Below, piece by piece: positions 1 through 12,018 of a stretch of 64,000 nucleotides of DNA. The notes beneath the pieces are model-generated. The model made no database searches, had not been told where the DNA came from, and saw nothing but the letters and a program-made list of their open reading frames with translations. Both the position numbers and the translations under genes were made by a program. Every line of letters begins with the position of its first letter. The first letter of the stretch is position 1. The DNA is from Scytalidium lignicola (Eukaryota; Ascomycota; Leotiomycetes): contig NCSJ02000179.1 of NCBI GenBank assembly GCA_002812745.2, positions 21,295 through 85,294 of the forward strand. The letters are read 5' to 3'.

Positions 1-690
1 AAGAGGAATTTACAAGTATTATTAACTAATCGAGTTAAATTCTTAGAACTTCTAATGTTATGTATTTATTTAACTAGTGGCTCTCCTATTCGAGGAGAGG
101 AAATTGTATTATTAAAATATAAAAATACTTTATTAACTAAATTACGTAATATTTCTATTGATTTTAAATCAAGTTTAATTAGAATTGAGACTAGTTATTC
201 AAAAACCTTTAATATTACTCGACTTGATACAAATAATATTCGNTATTTAAGNTATAAATTNAGTAATATATTAAAGACTTATTTANTAATTTTTNTTCCA
301 TTTTATAACTACCTTGAATTCGAATATTTTAATTATTCAGAATCAAATGCTTATTTATTTACTGATAATAATAATACTCGATTTACAAGTACTCGATTAT
401 CAGGNTTATTAGCTCAAAAATCNNTNATATTTTTAGGAGAACGATTAACATTAAATCCTTATCGACATTTAATATTATATATTATTAAAAATCGAATATT
501 ATTAGATATTAATATTTCAGATTCAGAAGAGGATTTAATTGAAGATATTCTAGCTAATCACACATCTAAAACAGCTAATTTAATTTATAGCCGAGAAATA
601 AATCTNGGATTTAATAGAGATTCTTCAATTGAAGGTAAATCTTTAGAATTTAATATTAAATTCTTTGAANTATTTNAATTTACCAACTAA
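1..690 (+). pseudogene. N-terminal part of telomere-linked RecQ-type protein (partial)
   Basis: The frame is open from base 1 to the stop at 688-690, so the gene begins outside the window. It carries the block LTSGSPIRGEEI (about 73-108) and, further on, NPYRHLILYI (about 454-483). From memory of the family, fungal subtelomeric RecQ-like proteins (the TLH type) have a similar arginine-containing block and a later RH block ahead of the helicase. An R...RH spacing recalls a tyrosine-recombinase fold; that is inference. Several codons hold N. The helicase frame resumes at 801 in another phase, so this and the next entry are probably one gene split by a frameshift or by sequence errors around the N calls at 690-811. 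Codons are strongly AT-biased. Confidence 0.55.
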
Positions 691-800
691 NGNNGTAAAG
701 TTCTNAATAATAATAAGAATAAGAATAAGAATAAGAATAAGGATAATACTAANTCANGTATTAAAAAGCATAAAANGACAAACTTCAAGCTTAGATGTAA

Positions 801-2807
801 GTTATAAAAANGTCTAAATCTAAAGCTCGATCTAATTCTACTTCAAGTTCAGTTATAAGCTCTGAATTAAATATTCCTTTATTAACTAATTCAGTAATAT
901 TACCTGAAAGAATAATAAATCGGCGTTTATTAGAGCCTTCAAGCTTAATAAGCTCAAATATCATTGATTTAACTCAAGATAATACACAAAATACGCAAAA
1001 TACTTTAAATTACAAGTATAATAATAATAAATCCTTGTTAGCTTATTTACAGGATTTTTTTCAGGATTCTACAGCTCAGTTTAAGTCTGTAGAACAAGAA
1101 TTGGCCTTAGAAGCTATTATTATTAATAAATACCCATTTATTACTTATATTAATGGTACTAGTAGTGGAAAATCTCTGTTATTCTTATTACCAAGCTTTA
1201 TAAATCAAAATAATCATATTTATTTTGTCTGTAGTCCACGAGTAAGCTTAAAAGAGGATTTATTACGTAGATCTCTTGAATTAGGCTTAAAATCAACCAT
1301 TTATGATCCTGAAAATATAGAATCTAATTTTATTCAAAATCTAGTTTTTCTTAGCTATGAAGATCTGTTAAATATTAAATTTACCACATATTTAACGAAT
1401 TTACAAGCTAGTAATAAAGCTTATACTATATATTTGGATGAAGTTCACTTATTATTACTTGAAAAGGAATTCAGGCCTATGTTCAAGTATATAAATACAA
1501 TTGTTAAATATATAACCCAGATTGTATTTTTAAGTGCTACTTTACCTAATTCTTTATTAGAATTATTAGAGAATTTCTTTAAAATACCTTATAATCAAGT
1601 AATTCGAGGTTCAACTACACGAAATAATATTTCTTATAATATTATTGATAAATCTACTTACAATAATAAATCTGAAATCGATATTATCACAGATTTATTA
1701 AATACAAAGATTTATCCTAATTTAAAATCAGGAGAGAAGGTAATTATATTTACTTCTACATATAATAGTGTAGATTACTTAAGTAAATACTTAAAAATCC
1801 CTGGTTATTATAGTATTAAGGATAAAGATGATAAATCTGATATTCTAAAGGATTTTACAGAGAATTTAAATACTAGAGCTTTAATTGGCACTTCAGCCTT
1901 AAAAGTAGGCTTGGATATATCTCATATTCGATTCTCAATTCACTTATACAAGATTAAAGGCTTAATAAGCTTAGATCAAGGAATTGGACGAATTGGAAGA
2001 GATGGTAAACCAAGTATTAGTTATATTATTACTAATTCTATGGTTAATAATAAAGCTTTTAAGCCAGAATTATTAAATTTACCTGTAAATACTATCGAAG
2101 ATTTTCAGAAATTCGATTATAACAAGTTATTAGAGTTTTTAACTACTAAATCTTGTTATAGAACTATTTTAGAAAATTATTTTAATAATAAGACCTTGAA
2201 TAATTGTACAGAACCATTAATTAAATGTAGTTATTGTCAAAATAATAATTTAATTCTGAAATTAAGCCAAGGTCTTAATTTACAAGAAGAAATTCGAGTT
2301 AGCCAGAATTTTCAGGTTATAATTGATAAATTGGAGATCTTCTGTAATTTATACTTATTTTGCTTATTTACCAGAGATCTAGAATCTAGCATTGGTCATA
2401 ATTTGTATAATTGTCCAGATAAATCGGATTTTTCGGATTTATATGCTTATTTTAAGAAGAACAAGGAATATATTCGTAAAAACCAGCTTTTTCAAGAAGG
2501 AAGCTGTTGTTTTCAGTGTTATCTACCTTCTAAGATCTGTAGCAATCGAGATATTCACTTGATTTCGTGTAAATATCAGGATATATTGCTTGAATCTTGT
2601 TTATTAGATCGAATTTTAGTTATACACGATAAATTAAGCTTAAAATACTTACAAAAGGTTAACATACAAGTATTAGAAGATGAAGAAGCTTTTTGTCGAT
2701 TTATAAGTACGAAAATTGCTTATAATAATACAGATAGCATTAAAGCTTTAGAAATATTCATGGAAATTGATTTACATGTCTTAGATAAATTAAATTTAAA
2801 TATTTAA
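801..2807 (+). CDS. RecQ-like DEAD/DEAH superfamily 2 helicase (C-terminal part of a telomere-linked helicase-type gene)
   Basis: A likely ATP-dependent DNA helicase. The frame is open from 801 (after a stop at 798-800) to the stop at 2805-2807; the helicase core reads from about 1035. Counting from there: Walker A GTSSGKS at residues 41-47, DEVH box at 135-138, SAT motif at about 167-169, and motif VI QGIGRIGRDGK at about 315-325. Motifs are in normal order and spacing. The C-terminal part has cysteine clusters (around residues 397-405 and 495-520) that could bind zinc. There is no ATG near 1035 (the codon is TTG) and the frame runs on upstream, so the true start lies in the preceding part. 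The gene is about as AT-rich as its RIP-mutated neighbours, yet roughly 2 kb stay open. Related fungal genes are typically subtelomeric; no telomere repeat is seen here. Confidence 0.75.
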   Translation, partial: VIKXSKSKARSNSTSSSVISSELNIPLLTNSVILPERIINRRLLEPSSLISSNIIDLTQDNTQNTQNTLNYKYNNNKSLLAYLQDFFQDSTAQFKSVEQELALEAIIINKYPFITYINGTSSGKSLLFLLPSFINQNNHIYFVCSPRVSLKEDLLRRSLELGLKSTIYDPENIESNFIQNLVFLSYEDLLNIKFTTYLTNLQASNKAYTIYLDEVHLLLLEKEFRPMFKYINTIVKYITQIVFLSATLPNSLLELLENFFKIPYNQVIRGSTTRNNISYNIIDKSTYNNKSEIDIITDLLNTKIYPNLKSGEKVIIFTSTYNSVDYLSKYLKIPGYYSIKDKDDKSDILKDFTENLNTRALIGTSALKVGLDISHIRFSIHLYKIKGLISLDQGIGRIGRDGKPSISYIITNSMVNNKAFKPELLNLPVNTIEDFQKFDYNKLLEFLTTKSCYRTILENYFNNKTLNNCTEPLIKCSYCQNNNLILKLSQGLNLQEEIRVSQNFQVIIDKLEIFCNLYLFCLFTRDLESSIGHNLYNCPDKSDFSDLYAYFKKNKEYIRKNQLFQEGSCCFQCYLPSKICSNRDIHLISCKYQDILLESCLLDRILVIHDKLSLKYLQKVNIQVLEDEEAFCRFISTKIAYNNTDSIKALEIFMEIDLHVLDKLNLNI

Positions 2808-3180
2808 CATGTTTAAATAGAATATTTCGACGAATACATAATATTATATAATAATATGTATATTACTGAAATCAGAAAATTTTTACTTTATCCATTTTGC
2901 TCTTTTCTTTTTTTTTTAATTCCTAATCTTCATAGTTATAACTTAATAAGAGATAAATTTTCTTCTTGAATTTTACTTGAAATTTAAATTTTGTATTTAA
3001 TTATAGTTATCTAATATATAATATTATATAATCAAAAATATATTATTTAAATCAGAAGCATTTACTTTATCTAACTTACATAATATTATCTTACAAAATT
3101 TCGATTTTCATGGTTATAATCAAGTATAATATGATTTTCGTAGATTTGAACATGTAAGCCTGATATTTTAGGCATAAAAG
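2808..3180. repeat. AT-rich spacer with a diverged direct duplication
   Basis: No gene is visible. The stretch near 2835-2955 resembles 3014-3130: both contain a run of atattatataat, then aaatcag, then tttactttatc, then a g(t/g)ttata block, about 175 bases apart. This looks like an old tandem duplication behind the helicase gene. Confidence 0.4.
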
Positions 3181-3690
3181 CTGATCATTACCCGATTTGG
3201 CTAGGGTGAGGCCAAAAACCAGCTAAAGTTGAGGCTAAAAACCAGCAGACTGATAACTTTTGGATTTTACAAGCTACAAACTTTGTAATCGAATACATTT
3301 ATCACCATCGATCGTACAAATACGAAATCGACATCATGTGAAAGCCGATTTCTGGCTCTACACATGCACATAATCTTTATTAGATTTGGATGCGAATTGA
3401 TGGTGCAAATTCACTTGGAAGGCTCGAAATCGGCTCGTTTACACTTCGCACTCGAATAGCTCGACCAGTCGACGTCGCACGACCGCGTAAACTGGATCCC
3501 GCGATAGGCCAGCCAATTCTCCACCGACGCGACACCAGCCATCCTGCAGCAGCTCCCGTCGCGGTCGAGCTGTCCGTCCTGGCAATCGGGGCCTTCCCAG
3601 AGGGCCGGCCGAATCGGGTTTGGCGGGTGAGGCCAAAAACCAGCGCACGGGNCGCCTGAGGCCATACTCCGGCGGATGGGCCGTTAGTTA
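3181..3690. other. GC-rich island of unknown origin with a repeated 20-mer
   Basis: A sharply bounded island of normal to high GC between very AT-rich flanks. The 20-mer gggtgaggccaaaaaccagc occurs at 3204-3223 and again at 3625-3644, and a decayed form (ttgaggctaaaaaccagc) at 3229-3246. The words before the two full copies are also alike (cccgatttggcta and aatcgggtttggc). Open frames exist on both strands (3390-3659 plus, 3411-3665 minus), but neither resembles a known family, and open frames are expected by chance at high GC. It could be a small transposon with subterminal repeats or a non-repetitive fragment that escaped RIP. Confidence 0.4.
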
Positions 3691-3699
3691 TATATACTA

Positions 3700-5607
3700 A
3701 TAAAACTAACAGAGGAGTTTGTTAAAGAATAACATAGATTATTATATAATAAACATATAAGGATAACCTAATGTTATTATCAAATTAATAAGGATTACTT
3801 TATTATAAAACTATAATTGGTAATTAAGAAAGTAATTATAAAATGCAAAATCTGTAAAAAGGTTAAAAATCTAAGAAAAAAACTTTAAGGATAATTATAC
3901 CTTATATAAATACTTAACAATTTATAAGAACTAATCAAATAAGATTTTATTATAAAACTACTAATTTTCACAGATTACATAATGAAAGTTAAGTATAACT
4001 TTATCTTTGTAATAACTGAATATTATACTAAGTTTGTAATCTTTGAACTGTTTAAAGAAACTTAAGGAGTNAAAAAAAGTAGTTAATATATTCTTATAAA
4101 GAGTAATGTCTCAATGAAGAGTATTAAAACAGATAATCTCTAATAAAGATATAAAATTCATATTCAAGTTTTAGGAAATATTAACAATAAGAATAAGAGT
4201 TAAAAGGAAATTGTCAATAGTATAACATCTACAAATTAATAAACAAACAAAATGTTTGAATATATAGTTAAAAGGATATTTAAGATGTTATGTCAATTAT
4301 GATAAAGACAATTAAGTTGATTACTTGCTAATAGTAGAAATGTTATACAATGATATATTATATGAATCAACTAAAATCACTTTATTCTATATAAATTATA
4401 AACAAGAATTAGAAGGGTTTTACATTAGATTAGAATTAAAATCTACAAGTGAATTAGTAGAGATTCATGCAAAACAAATAGAAGAAATGTAAAAGAAAAT
4501 CAAGAACTTACTTTAATATATTAAGAAAAGAATAAAGAAGTATTATGATTATAGATACTTGATAAAACTAATGTACAAAAAAGAGGATAAAGTTTATCTT
4601 CTTAGAAAAAACATTAAAATAACAAGATTAAGTAATAAACTAGACTAGGTAAAAATAAGACTATATAAAATTGAAGAAGTTTATAAACTTTTAATNTATA
4701 AATTAAAGTTATTAACAATAATTAAGATATATTTTTATTTTTTATGTTTTATTTCTTGAACTAATACTTGAAAACACTTAAATACTAATGTTAGAAGAAG
4801 TTAATCTAGAAAAAGAATATAAAGTTAAGAAGATCATCAATTATAGAATATATTATGAGAAAATTATAAATATTTAGTTAAATGGATAAAATATTTAAAG
4901 AGTAAGAATAGATAAGAACTTACTTTTAATCTTATAAGTTATAAGAAGTTATTAAAAGCATATTATCAAACTTATCTTAGAATGGATTTCTAAGTAATAG
5001 AATTACAAGGTTGAAAAGGAAGGAGTTGATAATAAAAGAAGAAGCCTTACTTATATAAGCAGAATATAACTTTTTAAAAAGTTTCTCTTACTTTTCTTTC
5101 TCTTTTATAATGTTAAGTTTGTTTAAGTATTTTAAGTTATAACAAATTATCTTATTCTTTTATCACTGAAGAAGAGCTTGTTACTTTTGTAAATAAAGGA
5201 TTTTGGCTATAACTTCTTCTTTTTCTGCTTGTAATCTGTTTATGGATTTTTCTAAGGATTCTTAGTCCTAAGAACATAAAATGTTTTTATCCTAAGAATT
5301 GGAAATTATGTTATAAGAACATTTTATGTATATACACTTAGAATATTAAGAGGACTTCAAAAGGTTTATAATGTACTTTTGATTCTCTTTAAAATAATAA
5401 GAACAAGGATTTATACTATTGTTAGTATCCTTTATAATTAAGGCAAGATTGACTCTTTCTCTTTTCTTTCTTTTAAGGTCAGAAGGAAGGAAGGGGTAAG
5501 GATGTTTAAGTAGTATAATAAAAGGAAAAGAAGGATTAACAAGGAAATAAGATAATTCATAACAACAAGTTAAACATCAAGATGACATTAATGTAAAAAG
5601 AGAATAA
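3700..5607 (+). mobile_element. Ty3/gypsy relic A: integrase, chromodomain and 3' region
   Basis: Translated through stops, the plus strand reads as the 3' half of a chromovirus-type Ty3/gypsy pol. A zinc-binding H2C2-like part lies near 3710-3860. The integrase core runs from about 3980, with FIFVVTDYYTKF, then SNKDIKF, then a QINKQTKCLN-like block and a YLRCYVNYDKDN block. The integrase C-terminal GDKVYLLRKN-like module is near 4570-4690. A chromodomain (LEKEYKVKKIINYRIYY, around 4800-4860) follows. Stops fall where family proteins have Trp or Gln, as expected from RIP. The 5' half is missing; the relic starts next to the GC island. A purine tract near 5594-5603 lies directly before the LTR. 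Confidence 0.8.
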
Positions 5608-5949
5608 TATTATAAGTTTTACTTAACAAGCTGATTAGTATAAGCTTAAGGCTTAGTACATAGAAGGTGTACATAAAGAACCTAACAATCAGAAGTTATA
5701 TGATAAAGTCTTAGAATCCTTGGAGGACTTTAAAGAACTCTTAAGACTTTGAAGGATTTAATTATATTTCATTATCTATATAAGTATATTATAAGAACAT
5801 AAGAGTAGACTTCTTGTATTTAACCTAAATACATTATTAAATCTTACCTTTGACTTAGTTACTTACTTAAGTGTCTTTTATTTTCATAATCCTTGAACAT
5901 TTACCTTACCCTGGCTATCCAGTGACCTGGATAGCCTAGTTTTGTAACA
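5608..5949 (+). repeat. 3' LTR of gypsy relic A (family G)
   Basis: Clearly homologous to 12675-13035 and 56197-56550. Intact copies run TGTTATA...TATAACA; here the 5' end has decayed to tattata. All three share aagctaattag, the gaggcttggtaca-like block, a ctatataag TATA-like box and the ccttgaacatttacc block. A purine tract lies immediately upstream, which marks this as a 3' LTR. Confidence 0.8.
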
Positions 5950-5989
5950 TCAACTTAACCTCAAGTATCTTATTCTATAAATTAATAAC

Positions 5990-6830
5990 AAGTATAAAGA
6001 GTATACTCATAAGTATAAAAAGTATAGAAAAGTTCTTAAAGAGTATTGTTATTATATAAATAAACTGTTCTAACTTGTTGACTAGGTAATAGTAAGCAAT
6101 ATTATAATTGTTATTGTTCTTTGGATAACATAATGTAAATATATTAAATATGTTAAGAATATACTTTACTAGGAAATCAAGAAAGAAAAGATGGATAATA
6201 ATAAGCTAAGTACAGTTAATAAGATCTTGAAAAGTATTAATAATTGCTTTAAAGCTTTAAATAATATTATTTAAGAAATAATAAGTATTTTTTCTTCTTT
6301 TCCTTTTAATTAGTATATTGTTAATGTTTTACAATCTCTTTAACAATAACATATCCTTTGACAAAGACATATCTTCTTCAGAGGATACTAAGTTAAGTAA
6401 GTTAAAAAAGTCAGATGATAATAATAATAATAATTCTCCTATCTCTTCAGTTCATTATCTTACTTACTCTTATCTTTTAAGAGTATAAAAGGGTAATGTC
6501 CTTACTACTTCTTATTATTACCTTGCTTAATTTATTAACAAGCATTCTAAGTTGATAATACTTATCTTAGTCTTAGTCTTTAATATAATACTCTTTGTTA
6601 GCCTTGTACTCAGTCCTCCTTTTGCTTTTTTNAAAGTATTATCTCTAGTTTAAAGATAATAAGTTTACAACCTCTCTTGTTTAGCCTAGTAACCTTGTTA
6701 ATAATAATAGTAATAACAGTAAAGATGATAATAATGATAATAAAGGTAATGAAGGAGATAGTAACCTTTTGTTGAAGAAGAGGAAATATAAGTACAAGAG
6801 TATTTATAAACATTACTACTAAGTAAATAA
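5990..6830 (+). pseudogene. Decayed plus-strand reading frame antisense to the 3' end of gypsy M
   Basis: Downstream of the chromodomain of element M, the opposite strand reads as protein-like sequence through a few stops: a segment starting KKEKMDNNKLSTVNKILKSI (from about 6180), then SFDKDISSSEDTKLSKLKKSD (about 6355-6417), then an Asn/Asp-rich tail ending KKRKYKYKSIYKHYY. The second copy at 53630-54520 shows the same order (NNDKLSMVNKILRSVNS; FDEDVSSSEDVKLSKLEELD; then a Ser/Asn-rich tail). No family is recognised. It may be an extra antisense ORF of the element or a chance frame kept by copying. Confidence 0.35.
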
Positions 6831-9800
6831 CTTTTTACTTTTAAGTACTTTAATCTTAATTCAACCTTTTTCACTTCTTGCCCCTTTTCCTTATAACTTT
6901 CTGTTATGTTGATTTTGAGGAGGTTATTTCTTTTATAAGTAGTTGTTCATACTGTTTTTTAATACTCTTCAAACTTCTTTACAGTATTTCATAAGTACTT
7001 TAATAATTCTTAGATATCTTCTGTTAATAAGAATCCTTTTTACCTTATAAAGTACTATTAAGTTTTATTCTTCTTGACTTTATAATTTAAGATAACTTTA
7101 ACCTCTTACTTGTTTTCATTATTAACAACCTCTTCTTCTAAGAACTCTAATGTTATATTAGATTTATAATAATATAATTTAAGAAGAGATATGTAAAAGA
7201 CTAAGTATACTCTTATTTTAAAGAGTAACTTCAGCTTATACACAAGGTTATTACTTATAACCTGGACTACTTTTAATAGTCTTAGATATTAATCTANCAA
7301 CTTTTTACTAAGTCTTTATTATTATAAATTCTTCGTGGATACTATCATAAAATTGCTTATCTTAAATGTTATTAACTTTTATTTTTTGTTATAATACTTC
7401 TTCTGTACTTTTATAGCTTCTTGCTATTACTTTGTTATTATTTCTTTTTCTTTTTGCAATATTTTTATTCTTTCTTGTATAACAATTACTCTTCCCTTTA
7501 TAATGTTATTCTTAACGTTAACCTAGATCTCAAGGTTATAACTATACATATTGTAAAAAAGAAGTTATACTAATAGTATTATAAACATTATTATTATATA
7601 TAAATTCTACAAGAGTCAACTTTAATATTTAATTGTCTTACTTATATAAACAAAATACTTGTAAATAATATTCTAATGTTTAATTTTAAACTTTTATTTG
7701 TTTGTTACTTTGGAGGTAAAACGTTGTTAATAAGTGTTTTTACACTTATAAGTAAAAACATAAGAAAGCTTAAAACTTGTTAATAAATTAAGGTCCTTAA
7801 TCTAAGATTATACTTTTTAAAATACTAAAATCTTTGACAATATACTATAAAAATAGCTTTACTAATTCTAATGTTATAATTGTCTTCTTACAAGGAATGT
7901 ATTATATTATTTATATATACTTATTGATAATAATTAAACATGAATTGTATATTATGTTACTTTATTTACTTAAAAGTAAATTTATGATGAAGTCCATCAA
8001 AATCTTTGTTTATAATTACTTTAAGTAAGATAATGGTATTAATGTTCTATATAATATATATTGCCTTACCTTTATTCTTTGACAAATAGTATAAGTATAT
8101 CCTTAGCACTTTATATTTCTTCTTAAGCTTAGCCAAAAATACTTTTACTAAATTAATTCTAATGTTTTTAAGATTTTAAAATACTTTGTTATAAGGTTAT
8201 TATGATTTGTAATCAATATCTTTATCCTTATTATATCATTGTCTAAGATATATATTTTGCCTTAATATCAAAGAAGACTTGTATAGTCTATTCTTTATAA
8301 TTACTCTTTAACTACTTTTAACTCCTTATGCAAATCTAAGGTTTCTCCTTTAATATTCTGGTTATTATACCTTAAAGTTATAGATTCTTCCTTATAATTT
8401 CCCTTATTATGTTATAACTCTTTAACTTTATTTAATCTTTTATTTATATTAATAATTTCTTCTTCAATGTTTTAATTATTATATTTTATAATTATAAACT
8501 CTTCTTTATAATCTTGCTTTGACTATGTTATCTTAATATAAGTTTTTTTTAAAACTTTACTCCTTATACCTTCATACAAGGCTTTTATTCTCAAAGGTTA
8601 ACTTATTCTGAGAACTATTACTTTTATAATATCAAGGTCTCTTCTTAACAGCTTTAATAGTTCTTTTCCTTTAAATCAATTATTAACGTTGTCCTTGAAT
8701 AAAAGTATCTTTTTGTTGTAAATTGTATATTAAGTTAGTTATTAACTTAATAAAAGAACTATTTGTTATTTTAAGTATACTTATCAAACAAGTATATACT
8801 TATAAGATAAGGTGTTTATAATTACTAATCTTAGTAACAAGCTTAAGCTTATGAGTTATATTGCTTATTATAACCTTATAACAATGTCTTGTTAAATTTA
8901 TAACTACTTGTATGTATATAAGCCTTGGCTAATGACTAAGCTTAAGGTGCTTAGTCTGGAAACTACCCCTTTAAGTGTTATCTCTTTAAGCATTTCTTCT
9001 TTTTGTAATATCATCAGCTAATATCTTAATTTTTTGTTAAAATACCTTCTTAACTGTAATGTAAAATATATTTTACATCTTCTTTCTTAATATTAACATT
9101 AAATCTCTTATAACTTTATTAGACTTAAGTTTGTAATCTGATTATCTTAATAAACTATTAAAAAGGTTAGTTTTGTTTGTTCTATACTTTATCCTAAAGT
9201 CATATTCAGTTAACTTTTGATAACTACTGTTAATGAGGTATAAGCTAAGTAATACTTTTATTATTCTAATACTTGTATTATAATAAGCATCTTTTAGTTA
9301 AGAGTATTATATGCTTATTATGTAGGATTTAACTTCTTTAAGTAAAAGGTAATAAGATGTTAGTTCAACTAGTCCTCTTCAGTGATTAACTAATATAAAA
9401 CAATACTTATAACAAATCTAAATGCATTTGTTTTTAACATTGTAAATAGTCTTAAAGTATAATACATAAAAATAAGCATTATAACAAAAGCCTCTTTAAG
9501 CTTGTTGAATACTTGTAATACTAACTTTCTAAGTTTGAATATATTAACTTTTCACTTCTTTTCTATTCCTTTTAAAAGATTTAATAAAGAAGTTATTATT
9601 TTTGAATAATGTTTGATAAACTTTTTGTAAAAATTGATAAATCCTAAAAAAACCTAAATATCTTTAAAAGAGATAAGGATTAGTTAGTCTTGAATAGTAA
9701 TAATTTAACTTTCCTTTATTAATATACTGTTAAGAGATATAATATACTCTAAAAACTCTACTTCTTTAATGTAGAAATTGTACTTAGATATATTTGTATA

Positions 9801-11461
9801 TAAACGATATTACCTCAAGTACTTGAGTACTTGTTGAATATACTTTACATACTCTTTTTTGGTTTTAGAAAAGATTAAAATGTTATCTAAATAAATTATA
9901 TAAATGACATTTACTAATCTAATTAACACTTCATTAATGTACTATTAGAATGTTGTTAGTGTATTGTATAACTTAAACAATATGATATAATATTTGTAAT
10001 AACCATATTATATACAAAAANGTTATCTTCTACTTATTACCTTTTTAAATCTGGATTTGATGATAAGTATCCTTTAAATCTAACTTAATATATATTACTA
10101 CTTTTCTTAATTAGTTTAAGGTTTCTGAAATTAATAACAAAGGTATTTAATCTTTGATAATAACCTTATTAAGACCTTTATAATTAACATAAAGTTAAAG
10201 CTTATTATTCTTCTTAAGGACAAATAATATTAATATACTTATTAAATTAGTAGATTGTCAGATTTACCCTTTCTTTAATGAATTGTAAATATACTCTCTT
10301 AATATTTTCATTTCCTTTTTTNGTTAATGGATAAACAAGTTTCTATGATAATATTATATTGTTAACAAGCTTAATAATGTAGTATAAGCTATTAATTCTA
10401 AGTACCTTAATTACTTCTTCCTTGTTAAACATATTTATAAAGTCTTAATATTATTTTAAGATTATGTCAACTTATTATTGTTTAAAGTTTAACAAGTTGT
10501 CGATTTGTATTATCTTAATATGTATATAATCTAATATATATTCAAAGAAGGCTTTGAATAAAAGAATATCTTTCTCTTTTTCTAATAACTTTGTGAATTG
10601 CCTTGTAAAGTAAATGATGTAATTCTTAATCTTAAAGTAATACTTTCATTTTCCCTTCTATTATCATATATCTAAGTTTATGTTATTAAGTTATGGATAT
10701 CCTAGGATAATAATATATTCATTGATAATAGTTGATATAAACTAATGCTTTAGAATACAAGCTTTTTTNATTTGTATCTTTAACCTTAGTTAATATAATA
10801 TAAGATTTATAAACATAAATGTTTGTCTTATTAATTGTTTAAAATCTTAACTTCTCCTTGTTGTTATTATTTTATTCATACTCTTATACTAAAGCTAAGG
10901 AGATTATATTCTACTTTGCTTTGTTGTTAATCAAAACTTACTTTGTTCTCTATCTCCTTTGTTTATCTTAAACCTTGAAAGAAATTATCATATATAGTTG
11001 TCTTGATTTCTCTATAATATGATAAACCTTGTTATCTACTCTTATTATTACTTCTTCTAAAGATGTAAAGGTAAAGAGAATCTTAAGTATTTGTTAAAAT
11101 ATTATAAAAAGCCTCTTCCTTTTATTATTCAACAAGGCTAAGGTTATAAGCTTCTCTGGATATTAATGTTTCCTTAGTTTATTATAAGTATGTTTTTATT
11201 AAAAGGTTAATTAAAGTTTTAGTTTTAATTATTTAAAGTATAACCTAGTTGACTATAACTGTAATATTAGATTTTGTCATTGTGAGCATTATAACAATCT
11301 TTAATATAATGCCTTAACTTCTTACAATTATAATATTTAATTTTATTAGAGTTTTTAAGCTTTATAATATTAACACTAGTTAATAACATTATACATGTTG
11401 ATTTTGTTTAGTCTTGATATAAGATATTCAAGTTCTACTTAAGTAACTTATTTTGTTATTT

Positions 11462-12018
11462 CTAGACTGGCCGGACTGTTGCATTAGACTGTGGTCCCGT
11501 CTGGACAAGACTGTAAGCTACATGGTCTTGTCCGCAAAAATTTAAGCAAGACCGTGGCTTACAGTCTTGTCTGGACAAGACTGTAAGCCACATAGTTCGG
11601 TCTCAAGGTTTTAAGACTGAACCATGAAACAGTCTCCACTTTTGTTGTCAGACCAGACCATAGTCTCATGGTCTGGTCTCAAAATTTTAATCTCAGACCG
11701 TAGACCGTATGGTCTAGACTGTGAGACCGTAACGCTAGACCATAACAGTAATATAACCTAAATTGGAAATAAGCTTTACCTGATTAAGGAATATTAGCGT
11801 CAGACTGTGGAGACCAGACTGTACGGTCTGACACTAATATTCGGTCCTTACATTTGTTGTCAGACCAGACCGTAGTCTCACGGTCTGGTCTTAAAATTTT
11901 AGCTTCAGATTGTAGACCATACAGTCTGGTCTCAAAATTTTGGCTTCAGACCACAGTCTCGAAACGGTCCTCACAAAACCCACGGTCTGGTCCAGTCTGA
12001 ACCGATCGGCCAGTCTAG
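11462..12018. mobile_element. MITE-like element with gtctgg/ccagac palindromic repeats
   Basis: A 557-bp block of normal GC inserted in AT-rich gypsy M. The ends are inverted repeats: ctagactggccg at the left and cggccagtctag at the right. It is flanked by ttattt on both sides (11456-11461 and 12019-12024); the match extends to 8 bp (ttatttct) if the first two bases of the element are counted as target. No coding frame is present. The interior is packed with gtctgg/ccagac words: a 76-bp direct repeat at 11641-11716 and 11853-11928, each containing an 11-bp hairpin (agaccagaccg ... cggtctggtct in the second copy). This architecture fits a non-autonomous hAT-type element, which would make an 8-bp duplication; the superfamily is not proven. 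Confidence 0.7.

Noticed and set aside
3390..3665. Overlapping open frames on both strands of the GC island as genes
   Set aside because: High GC gives open frames by chance; no family features, and the two strands contradict each other.
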